Shown one piece after another: positions 1 through 4,515 of a stretch of DNA of 5,856 bases. The stretch lies in the NCBI GenBank assembly GCA_900548125.1, contig URJN01000143.1, positions 1 to 5,856 on the forward strand, in the 5' to 3' direction. Each line of letters opens with the position of its first letter. Positions within the stretch are counted from its first letter, which is position 1. The notes below the pieces were generated by a model. The model saw only the letters and a list, made by a program, of their open reading frames with translations, was not told the origin of the DNA and did not search any database. The position numbers were made by a program, and so were the translations under genes. The stretch is from an uncultured Eubacteriales bacterium. Lineage in GTDB: Bacteria > Bacillota > Clostridia > Christensenellales > Aristaeellaceae.

Positions 1-37
1 GAAAGCCCTTTGGTGGGGCGATGGGGCAAAGCCCCAT
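1..37. repeat. GC-rich hairpin block at left edge
   Basis: A perfect 7-bp inverted repeat (ATGGGGC, AAA loop, GCCCCAT) lies at 21-37. Directly left of it, bases 1-10 (GAAAGCCCTT) look like the loop and 3' arm of a second hairpin, AAGGGC-GAAA-GCCCTT, cut by the window edge; that second part is inference. Neither arm is followed by a clear T-run in the window. Such short GGGGC-AAA-GCCCC modules can be dispersed intergenic repeats or part of a terminator for a neighbouring gene outside the window. No coding sequence is supported here. Confidence 0.45.
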
Positions 38-130
38 ATCCCAAATACTTAGATATTTGTTTCTTGAAATGTTCGGTTTAATCTTGACAGCCTCATCCGA
101 TAGAAATAGCGGAAGCGCCAAGTCAGCCTA
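38..130. other. Non-coding spacer downstream of ssrA
   Basis: This AT-richer stretch lies between the edge hairpin and the ssrA terminator. I see no ribosome binding site with a start codon. A TTGACA at 84-89 has no matching -10 box 16-18 bases downstream, so it is not called as a promoter. A minus-strand open frame crosses this stretch but runs into the tRNA-like end of the tmRNA and is not a gene. Confidence 0.5.
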
Positions 131-160
131 AAAGAAAAGCCGGAACGATTCGTTCCGGCT
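131..160 (-). terminator. Intrinsic terminator of ssrA
   Basis: A perfect 10-bp stem (138-147 pairs with 151-160, core AGCCGGAACG) closes on a 3-nt ATT loop. Read on the minus strand it is followed by TTTTCTTT (138-131), a T-rich tail of rho-independent type. It begins 3 nt after the CCA end of the tmRNA, so the primary transcript would need only short 3' trimming. Confidence 0.9.
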
Positions 161-163
161 GGA

Positions 164-511
164 TGGTGGAGGTGAGGAGAATCGAACTCCTGTCCGAAAA
201 AGCGACAGCCAAGTTTTCTCCGAGCGCAGTTCATGTTTTAACATTCCCTCTTCCCAGCGCCCGTGAACAGGCTCAGGGATTCAGTAGCTTCATCATGTGT
301 TCATGCTGCAAAGCTTAGGCAAGAACATGGCCCGCTAAATGACGCCGGATTCCGATGCAGCGGGATCATCGGGCCGACGCGCAGCCTAATTAGGCCGCGA
401 GGCAATAATCGTTATTGTCAGTTAATTTTTAATTTCCCGATTTTAACGTGGCTCGGGTCCACGGCTCGCTTACCTGACCGCCCACAATCCCGTCGAAACC
501 AGTACACCCCC
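164..511 (-). ncRNA. ssrA: tmRNA (transfer-messenger RNA), one-piece type
   Basis: This RNA acts as both tRNA and mRNA to release ribosomes stalled on broken messages and to tag the nascent peptide for proteolysis; it works with SmpB, encoded just upstream. The 5' end GGGGGUG (511-505) pairs with CACCUCC before the encoded CCA (164-166), giving a 7-bp acceptor stem with the G3-U wobble used by alanyl-tRNA synthetase. The T arm (AGGAG, loop TTCGATT, CTCCT) and the conserved 5' stretch ACTGGTTTCGACGGGATT are present. Pseudoknot 1 is readable: stem CGTGG (463-459) with CCACG (451-447), and loop CCCGA (457-453) pairing with TCGGG (440-436). Length is 348 nt, normal for the one-piece form. The ends are set by the acceptor pairing. 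Confidence 0.96.
390..419 (-). other. tmRNA tag-peptide reading frame
   Basis: Inside the tmRNA, after TTAACT, the frame GAC-AAT-AAC-GAT-TAT-TGC-CTC-GCG-GCC-TAA reads DNNDYCLAA and stop. With the alanine delivered by the charged tmRNA, the tag would be A-DNNDYCLAA. The hydrophobic LAA end is the expected degradation signal for ClpXP-type proteases, and the stop lies in the palindrome GCCTAATTAGGC, as is usual for the tag-terminating hairpin. GAC as resume codon is inferred by aligning TTAACT-GAC with the E. coli TTAGTC-GCA. The Cys at tag position 7 (counting the added Ala) is unusual compared with the Tyr-Ala-Leu-Ala-Ala type. Confidence 0.82.
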
Positions 512-525
512 GTAAAAACAGAACA

Positions 526-1002
526 TCAGTCTTCGCCGCGGTTTCTGGAACGCAGCGCACGCTGAATGTCGCGCTGGGCGTCCTTCGCCGCGATGTCGTC
601 GCGCTTGTCGTGCAGCTTTTTGCCCTTGCACAGCCCCAGCTCCATCTTGAAGCGTCCGTCCTTCAGGTAGACCTGAAGCGGGATGAGCGAGTAGCCCATC
701 TTGCCGACTTCCTGCCCGAGATGGCGAATCTGGCTCTTGTGCAGCAGCAGTTTTTTTTGACGCAGGGGATCGGTGTTGAAGATGTTTCCCTGCTCATAGG
801 GGCTGATGTGCATGCCGCAGACGAGAACCTCGCCGTCCTTGACGATGGCAAAGCTCTCCTTGAGGTTCATGCGTCCCTGACGCATGCTCTTGACCTCGGT
901 GCCTTTCAGCTCCATGCCGCATTCGATGCGCTCTTCGACGAAGTAATCGTGGAACGCTTTTTTGTTTTGAGCCATGGGCTTAATGCCTTTTGCGCGTGCC
1001 AT
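526..1002 (-). CDS. smpB: SsrA-binding protein SmpB
   Basis: This small cytoplasmic RNA-binding protein holds the tRNA-like domain of tmRNA and mimics the missing anticodon stem in the decoding centre during trans-translation. The 158 residues match the family's usual 150-160. Family motifs in order: NKKAFHDY at 13-20, the GMELKGTEVKSMR block at 29-41, RQKKLLLH at 81-88, and GKKLHDKR at 127-134, followed by a charged C-terminal helix and tail that enters the mRNA channel. The start at 1002 is chosen because GGAGG lies 8 nt upstream and MARAKG is a plausible N-terminus. The frame stays open to 1077, but that extension would begin upstream of the predicted transcription start. The gene ends 14 nt before ssrA on the same strand. 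Confidence 0.96.
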   Translation of the reverse strand: MARAKGIKPMAQNKKAFHDYFVEERIECGMELKGTEVKSMRQGRMNLKESFAIVKDGEVLVCGMHISPYEQGNIFNTDPLRQKKLLLHKSQIRHLGQEVGKMGYSLIPLQVYLKDGRFKMELGLCKGKKLHDKRDDIAAKDAQRDIQRALRSRNRGED

Positions 1003-1032
1003 GCGATTACCTCCTTCTCCGATGTATCCCAT

Positions 1033-1061
1033 AGTATAGCACAGGGCGGAGAAATGTGCAA
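1033..1061 (-). promoter_or_regulatory. Sigma-A-type promoter of smpB(-ssrA)
   Basis: Minus strand: TTGCAC (1061-1056), 17-bp spacer, TATACT (1038-1033), with an extended -10 TGC just before the hexamer. Transcription would start near 1026, leaving a leader of about 24 nt before smpB that holds the GGAGG site. This excludes the longer open-frame start at 1077. Confidence 0.83.
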
Positions 1062-1090
1062 GAAAAAAGAAATCCACAGGCGCGTTGCGT

Positions 1091-1107
1091 GCCCGCTTTG
1101 TCCGGGC
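1091..1107. other. Small inverted repeat between divergent promoters
   Basis: GCCCG (1091-1095) and CGGGC (1103-1107) flank a 7-nt spacer between the smpB and kinase promoters, immediately upstream of the kinase -35 box. It could be a protein site for either promoter or chance in GC-rich sequence; nothing else supports a role. Confidence 0.25.
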
Positions 1108-1113
1108 TGCTGC

Positions 1114-1142
1114 TTGAGCTTTGAACGCCTTTGTGATATGAT
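1114..1142 (+). promoter_or_regulatory. Sigma-A-type promoter of the kinase gene
   Basis: TTGAGC (1114-1119), 17-bp spacer, TATGAT (1137-1142), with TGA preceding the -10 hexamer. Expected transcription start is near 1149, about 23 nt before the start codon. It is divergent from the smpB promoter, with about 52 bp between the two -35 boxes. Confidence 0.72.
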
Positions 1143-1171
1143 ATCCTCATTAAAACAAAGAGGTATCTGCC

Positions 1172-1912
1172 ATGACGATTTTATTGCTCGGCGACCTGAC
1201 GGGGCGCAGCCGCGTCGCCTTGCGTATGCTGACCTATGAACTTGAAGCGCGGGGACATGAGGTGCTTGCTCTGCCGACTGCGCTGATTTCCAATACGCTG
1301 AACCTTGGGCAGGCGGCGATGCTGGATACGACGGATTATCTGATGCGGTCGCTTGAAACGTGGGAAAAGCTGGGGCTGACCTATGATGCGCTGTATATCG
1401 GCTTTGTCACGGGCGTGGCGCAGGCTGAAAAGCTCTGCGAGATTGCGGAAGCGGCGAAAAAGCGCGGCATCCCCGTCGTGGTCGATCCGATTCTTGGCGA
1501 CAACGGGAAAAAATACAACAGTGTTGGGGAAGAACAGGCGCGTGCGATGGCGATGCTGGTCAGGCATGCGGATATTCTTACGCCGAACCTGACGGAAGCG
1601 TGCCTGATGACGGATACGCCCTGCGCCCATATAGAGGAAGATGAAAATGCGCTTCGCGGATTGATTGAAAAGCTCTCGGAGGGAAAGCGAAGCGTTTTGA
1701 TTACCAGCGCGGGAAATGCGGTGGTCGGCTATGACGCAAAGCTGGGGCAGGAAATCTGCGTTCCGTTTACCCGCGTGGCAGGTGAACACTGGGGCACGGG
1801 CGACCGATTCTGTGCGCTGCTGCTGGATGGCATTGTGCAGAAAAAATCGCTTGCGGATGCGGCGAAGGACGCAAGCCGCGGCGTTTACGATGCGCTGATT
1901 CGAAAAGAATAA
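1172..1912 (+). CDS. Pyridoxal/pyridoxamine kinase-like protein (ribokinase superfamily)
   Basis: The likely role is ATP-dependent phosphorylation of pyridoxal, pyridoxamine or pyridoxine at the 5' hydroxyl in the PLP salvage pathway, in the cytoplasm. Seen in the 246 residues: an N-terminal strand and G-x-SR start resembling the family, an ALPTALIS segment at 33-40, the nucleotide/metal region VDPILGDNGKKY at 104-115, TPNLTEA at 137-143, and the anion hole with catalytic Asp, GTGD at 208-211. The protein is shorter than the usual 280-290 residues, and the STHTGG-type substrate loop of many Firmicutes members is replaced by ISNTLNLGQ (39-47). Substrate choice is therefore uncertain, and another small hydroxylated substrate is possible. 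An AGAGG-like site lies 7-8 nt before the ATG. It has its own promoter and is followed by iscR after 164 bp. Confidence 0.82.
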   Translation: MTILLLGDLTGRSRVALRMLTYELEARGHEVLALPTALISNTLNLGQAAMLDTTDYLMRSLETWEKLGLTYDALYIGFVTGVAQAEKLCEIAEAAKKRGIPVVVDPILGDNGKKYNSVGEEQARAMAMLVRHADILTPNLTEACLMTDTPCAHIEEDENALRGLIEKLSEGKRSVLITSAGNAVVGYDAKLGQEICVPFTRVAGEHWGTGDRFCALLLDGIVQKKSLADAAKDASRGVYDALIRKE

Positions 1913-1930
1913 AACGGCTGACGGGAGCGG

Positions 1931-1954
1931 CGTTCAACAACTGCATGATGAACG
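1931..1954. other. Hairpin downstream of the kinase gene
   Basis: CGTTCA (1931-1936) can pair with TGAACG (1949-1954) around a 12-nt loop. It has no T-run and is weak alone. With the larger stem at 1957-1993 it forms a tandem hairpin region between the kinase gene and the iscR promoter. Confidence 0.3.
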
Positions 1955-1956
1955 GA

Positions 1957-1993
1957 TAAGCCATGCGTGTTTTTGAAAAAAGCGCATGGCTTA
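1957..1993. other. 11-bp inverted repeat upstream of the iscR promoter
   Basis: TAAGCCATGCG (1957-1967) and CGCATGGCTTA (1983-1993) are perfect inverted copies around a 15-nt centre containing TTTTT and AAAAAA, which may extend the helix. On the plus strand the 3' flank is A-rich and not T-rich, and the minus-strand flank is ATCCG, so it fails the usual terminator rule on both strands. It may still end or stabilise the kinase transcript, or be a protein site; it ends 20 bp before the iscR -35 box. Confidence 0.55.
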
Positions 1994-2012
1994 AAAAATC
2001 CCTCAAATCCTA

Positions 2013-2041
2013 TTGACGAAGTATGATATAAGTGCTATACT
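2013..2041 (+). promoter_or_regulatory. Sigma-A-type promoter of iscR-iscS-iscU
   Basis: TTGACG (2013-2018), 17-bp spacer, TATACT (2036-2041), with extended -10 TGC. This is close to consensus, as expected for a promoter controlled by a repressor. Transcription should start near 2048, about 29 nt before the iscR start codon. Confidence 0.88.
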
Positions 2042-2050
2042 GTCAGCACT
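2031..2050. promoter_or_regulatory. Candidate IscR operator
   Basis: AGTGCT (2031-2036) and AGCACT (2045-2050) are perfect 6-bp inverted arms with an 8-bp centre. They cover the -10 box and reach the expected transcription start, so a dimer bound here would block RNA polymerase. Rrf2-family regulators commonly repress their own operons from such palindromes. The sequence is not an obvious match to the E. coli IscR type 1 or type 2 consensus, so assignment to IscR rests on position and symmetry only. Confidence 0.5.
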
Positions 2051-2076
2051 GAGAGAAGAAACGGAGGTATGTGCGC

Positions 2077-2520
2077 ATGATGATTTCCACGAAGGGTCGG
2101 TATGCCCTGCGAATCATGGTCGATGTCGCGCAGCATGACGGCGAAACACCGGTCAGCGTGCGGGAAATCGCACAGAGGCAGGATATTTCCGGAAAATACA
2201 TGGAGCAGATTATCAGCGTGCTGACTCGCGGAGGGCTTCTGCGCAGTATTCGCGGTGCTCAGGGCGGTTATCATCTGGCGAAAAAGCCGGAGGATATCAC
2301 CGTGGGCATGATCCTGCGTGCGACGGAGGGCGATCTTGCGCCGGCTGAATGTGTGGCGCAGGGAGGTCAGGCGTGCATGCGAAGCGGCGTTTGTCCGTCG
2401 CATGCAGTGTTCACAAAGGTATACAGTGCCATTAACAACGTGATTGACGGTGTATCGCTCTGTGATCTGATTCCCGAAGGAGAGAGCGTCCAACCTGTGC
2501 ACACGGGCAGCTGTTTATAA
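2077..2520 (+). CDS. iscR: Rrf2-family Fe-S cluster regulator, IscR type
   Basis: This transcription regulator probably senses Fe-S cluster supply and controls the downstream cluster-assembly genes. The N-terminus STKGRYALR (4-12) and the winged-helix signature near 39-68 (SGKYMEQI, then SIRGAQGGYHLA) are those of the Rrf2 family. Cysteines at 92, 100 and 106 with His at 109 closely match E. coli IscR Cys92, Cys98, Cys104 and His107, including the C-x5-C-x2-H spacing, so a [2Fe-2S] cluster is likely; CymR-type relatives lack these cysteines. The 147-residue length is typical. ATG at 2077 is chosen because GGAGG (2063-2067) lies 9 nt upstream; the GTG at 2071 is only 3 nt from it. It is the first gene of the operon, 33 nt before iscS. 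Confidence 0.92.
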   Translation: MMISTKGRYALRIMVDVAQHDGETPVSVREIAQRQDISGKYMEQIISVLTRGGLLRSIRGAQGGYHLAKKPEDITVGMILRATEGDLAPAECVAQGGQACMRSGVCPSHAVFTKVYSAINNVIDGVSLCDLIPEGESVQPVHTGSCL

Positions 2521-2553
2521 GCTATCGTATCAAATAGCAAGGGAGAGTTATTT

Positions 2554-3726
2554 GTGATTTATATGGATAATGCCGCGACAACGCGGCTCAGCAGCGAGGC
2601 TTTTGAAGCAATGCGTCCTTTTATGATGGAGCAGTACGCCAATCCCGCGGGAACGTACAGCTTTACCAATAAGAGCAACGAAGCGATGGAGAACGCCCGC
2701 GCGCAGGTTGCTTCGGTCATCGGCGCAAAGAGCGCGGAGATTTTCTTTACCAGCGGCGGCACGGAGAGCGACAACTGGGCGCTCAAGGGTGCGATGAAGG
2801 CGAATGAGAAGAAGGGGCGTCACCTGATTATCTCCGCAATCGAGCATCATGCCATTCTGCACAGCGCGAAGGCACTGGAGCGCGAGGGCTTTGAGGTGAC
2901 CGTTCTGCCGGTCGATGCGGACGGCGTGGTTGCGCCGGAATCCGTTGAAGCGGCGATTCGTCCGGATACTGTGCTGGTTTCCATCATGGCGGCGAACAAC
3001 GAGATTGGAACCATTGAGCCGCTGGAGGCAATCGGTGAAATCGCTCATCGCCACGGCGTGCTTTTCCATACCGACGCGGTTCAGGCATTCGGTCACATCC
3101 CGCTGGATGTGGAGAAGATGCACATCGACATGCTGTCTGTCAGTGCGCACAAATTCCATGGTCCCAAGGGCGTTGGCTTCCTGTATATCCGCAAGGGTGT
3201 GAAGCTGCTTCCGTACATGGATGGCGGCGCACAGGAACATAACCGCCGTGCAGGCACGAGCAACGTGCCGGGCATCGTCGGCATGGGCGAGGCGGCGCGT
3301 TTGGCGCAGGAAAACATGGAGAAGAACATGGCAAGCGTCAGTGCCGTTCGCGATCATCTGATTGAGCGCATCGAGGCGGAGATTCCGTATGCGAAGCTCA
3401 ACGGACACAGAACGAACCGACTGCCGGGCAATGTGAATTTCTGCTTCCGGTTTATTGAAGGCGAGAGCATGCTGATGCTGCTTGATGCCGCGGGCATCTG
3501 TGCATCCAGCGGCTCGGCATGCACGAGCGGTTCGCTTGACCCGTCCCATGTGCTGCTGGCAATCGGCTTGCCGCATGAGATTGCACATGGCTCTCTGCGT
3601 CTGTCCCTCAGCGAAGAAACGACGATGCAGGATGCGGATTTCGTGGTCGATCAGCTCAAGGAGATTATCCCGCGCCTGCGCAGCATGTCTCCGCTGTATG
3701 CGGACTTTGCTGCGAAGAATAAGTAA
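2554..3726 (+). CDS. iscS: Cysteine desulfurase, IscS/NifS class (group I)
   Basis: This PLP enzyme converts L-cysteine to L-alanine and carries the released sulfur as a persulfide, which it passes to IscU and probably to tRNA-thiolation enzymes. Seen in 390 residues, the usual length: DNAATT at 5-10, SGGTESDNWAL at 67-77 (PLP phosphate), EHHA at 97-100 with the His that stacks on PLP, NNEIGTIEP at 148-156, HTDAVQ at 172-177 (Asp174 and Gln177), SAHKFHGPKG at 197-206 with the Schiff-base Lys200, RAGTSN at 232-237, and the mobile loop SSGSACTSGSLDPSHVL with catalytic Cys323. The start is GTG at 2554: GGGAGAG lies 6 nt upstream, the in-frame ATG at 2563 is 15 nt away, and M/V-IYMDNAATT fits the family N-terminus. 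Second gene of the isc operon. Confidence 0.96.
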   Translation: MIYMDNAATTRLSSEAFEAMRPFMMEQYANPAGTYSFTNKSNEAMENARAQVASVIGAKSAEIFFTSGGTESDNWALKGAMKANEKKGRHLIISAIEHHAILHSAKALEREGFEVTVLPVDADGVVAPESVEAAIRPDTVLVSIMAANNEIGTIEPLEAIGEIAHRHGVLFHTDAVQAFGHIPLDVEKMHIDMLSVSAHKFHGPKGVGFLYIRKGVKLLPYMDGGAQEHNRRAGTSNVPGIVGMGEAARLAQENMEKNMASVSAVRDHLIERIEAEIPYAKLNGHRTNRLPGNVNFCFRFIEGESMLMLLDAAGICASSGSACTSGSLDPSHVLLAIGLPHEIAHGSLRLSLSEETTMQDADFVVDQLKEIIPRLRSMSPLYADFAAKNK

Positions 3727-3729
3727 GCA

Positions 3730-3739
3730 GCGCATGCGC
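3730..3739. repeat. 10-nt perfect palindrome after iscS
   Basis: GCGCATGCGC lies 3 nt after the iscS stop. It is too short for a terminator and has no T-run. The rest of the 133-nt iscS-iscU gap holds only weak 4-5 bp stems (for example TTTCG 3763-3767 with CGAAA 3774-3778) and no convincing promoter, so co-transcription of iscU is the simplest reading. Confidence 0.3.
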
Positions 3740-3859
3740 CTGACCGGAAAGCAGCATAACGGTTTCGTGATTCCGAAAGGCGTCTGCGATTAGGGTTAAA
3801 TCGGGTTTCATACCGAGCCATTTAGAAAAAGAGAAAAGCGTTAAAGGAGTTCTATCATT

Positions 3860-4300
3860 ATGTATACCGAAAAAGTAATGGATCATTTCATGCATCCGCG
3901 CAATGTGGGCGAGATTGAGAACGCAAGCGGCGTCGGCACGGTCGGCAACGCCAAGTGCGGCGATATCATGCGCATTTTCCTGGATATCGACGAGAATCAG
4001 GTTGTGCGCGACGCCAAGTTCAAGACGTTTGGCTGCGGCGCGGCGATTGCGACCAGCTCGATGGCGACGGAAATGATTATCGGCAAGACGGTTCAGGAGG
4101 CTTTGGAGGTCACCAATAAGGCGGTCATGGAAGCACTGGGCGGACTGCCGCCGGTCAAAATCCATTGCTCGCTGCTCGCTGAACAGGCAGTGCATGCCGC
4201 GCTGTGGGATTATGCGCAGAAGAATGGTTTGGTCATCGAAGGGCTCAAGCCGCCGGTCAACGATGTGGACGAGCTTGAAGAAGCGCATAAAGCAGAATAA
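3860..4300 (+). CDS. iscU: Iron-sulfur cluster assembly scaffold, IscU/NifU-N type
   Basis: This protein receives sulfur from IscS, assembles [2Fe-2S] clusters and passes them to target proteins in the cytoplasm. The three ligand cysteines are Cys33 (AKCGD, with the conserved Asp35), Cys59 (FGCGAAIATSS) and Cys103 (IHCSLLAEQA). LPPVK at 96-100 is the motif bound by the HscA chaperone in E. coli, although no hscA is present here. The N-terminal YTEKVMDHFMHPRNVG is the family signature. Length is 146 residues; E. coli IscU has 128, and the extra part is an acidic C-terminal tail (about 128-146), as seen in other Firmicutes NifU-like proteins. AAAGGAG (3843-3849) precedes the ATG by 10 nt. It is the last operon gene; no mnmA follows before the terminator. 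Confidence 0.95.
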   Translation: MYTEKVMDHFMHPRNVGEIENASGVGTVGNAKCGDIMRIFLDIDENQVVRDAKFKTFGCGAAIATSSMATEMIIGKTVQEALEVTNKAVMEALGGLPPVKIHCSLLAEQAVHAALWDYAQKNGLVIEGLKPPVNDVDELEEAHKAE

Positions 4301-4306
4301 TCCGGA

Positions 4307-4329
4307 AGAACGATAAGAAAGTTCGTTCT
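4307..4329 (+). other. Stem-loop just after iscU
   Basis: AGAACGA (4307-4313) pairs with TCGTTCT (4323-4329) around a 9-nt loop, beginning 6 nt after the iscU stop. No T-run follows, so it is not a standard terminator; it may protect the 3' end of the isc mRNA from exonucleases. Confidence 0.35.
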
Positions 4330-4332
4330 AAA

Positions 4333-4373
4333 AGCACTCATTCAATTCGCTGCAAAGCGAGGAGATAGGTGCT
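4333..4373 (+). other. Possible structured RNA element in the iscU 3' region
   Basis: TTCGCT-GCAA-AGCGAG (4346-4361) forms a 6-bp stem (one U-G) closed by a GNRA-type GCAA tetraloop. It is enclosed by AGCAC (4333-4337) pairing with GTGCT (4369-4373), leaving asymmetric internal loops. Tetraloop plus closing stem suggests selected RNA structure, but I do not recognise a known family. It would form in the iscU transcript before the terminator. Confidence 0.3.
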
Positions 4374-4408
4374 GGGTATTCCTGCTCCAAGAAGCCTGAT
4401 TAGAATAT

Positions 4409-4453
4409 AAAAATGAACCGCTTCCGAAATTCGAAGGAAGCGGTTCATTTTTT
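4409..4453. terminator. Bidirectional terminator between convergent genes
   Basis: A 17-bp perfect stem, AAAAATGAACCGCTTCC (4409-4425) with its complement (4436-4452), encloses a 10-nt loop. The plus strand ends in TTTTTT (4448-4453) and the minus strand in TTTTT (4413-4409) then TATATT. It can therefore end both the isc operon (+) and the secreted-protein gene (-), which converge on it. Confidence 0.93.
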
Positions 4454-4515
4454 AATGCTTGGAAAATTGCGCAAGAACTTGATGCCTTGCTGACTAAGGC
4501 GGAGGTGGTGAAGGC

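Noticed and set aside
84..104. Possible plus-strand promoter with TTGACA at 84-89
   Set aside because: At 16-18 bp spacing there is no -10-like hexamer, and no plus-strand gene follows.
263..565. 100-codon plus-strand frame across the tmRNA
   Set aside because: It lies over the structured tmRNA and the smpB end, has no start signals, and matches no protein pattern I recognise.
1033..1042. GTGCTATACT in the smpB promoter, identical to the left part of the iscR operator candidate
   Set aside because: The second arm (AGCACT) is missing at smpB; the identity is explained by both being extended -10 promoter elements.
1003..1077. 25-codon N-terminal extension of smpB to a start at 1077
   Set aside because: The extension lies upstream of or across the predicted promoter (1033-1061) and start site near 1026, has no ribosome binding site, and is not part of the SmpB family; the ATG at 1002 has GGAGG at 8 nt.
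2031..2050. Riboswitch or T-box leader for the isc operon
   Set aside because: The leader from about 2048 to the start codon is only about 29 nt, too short for a riboswitch.
2548..3735. 395-codon minus-strand open frame covering iscS
   Set aside because: It is the antisense shadow of a well-conserved cysteine desulfurase; its residue make-up (many Arg, His, Cys) is that of a reversed frame.
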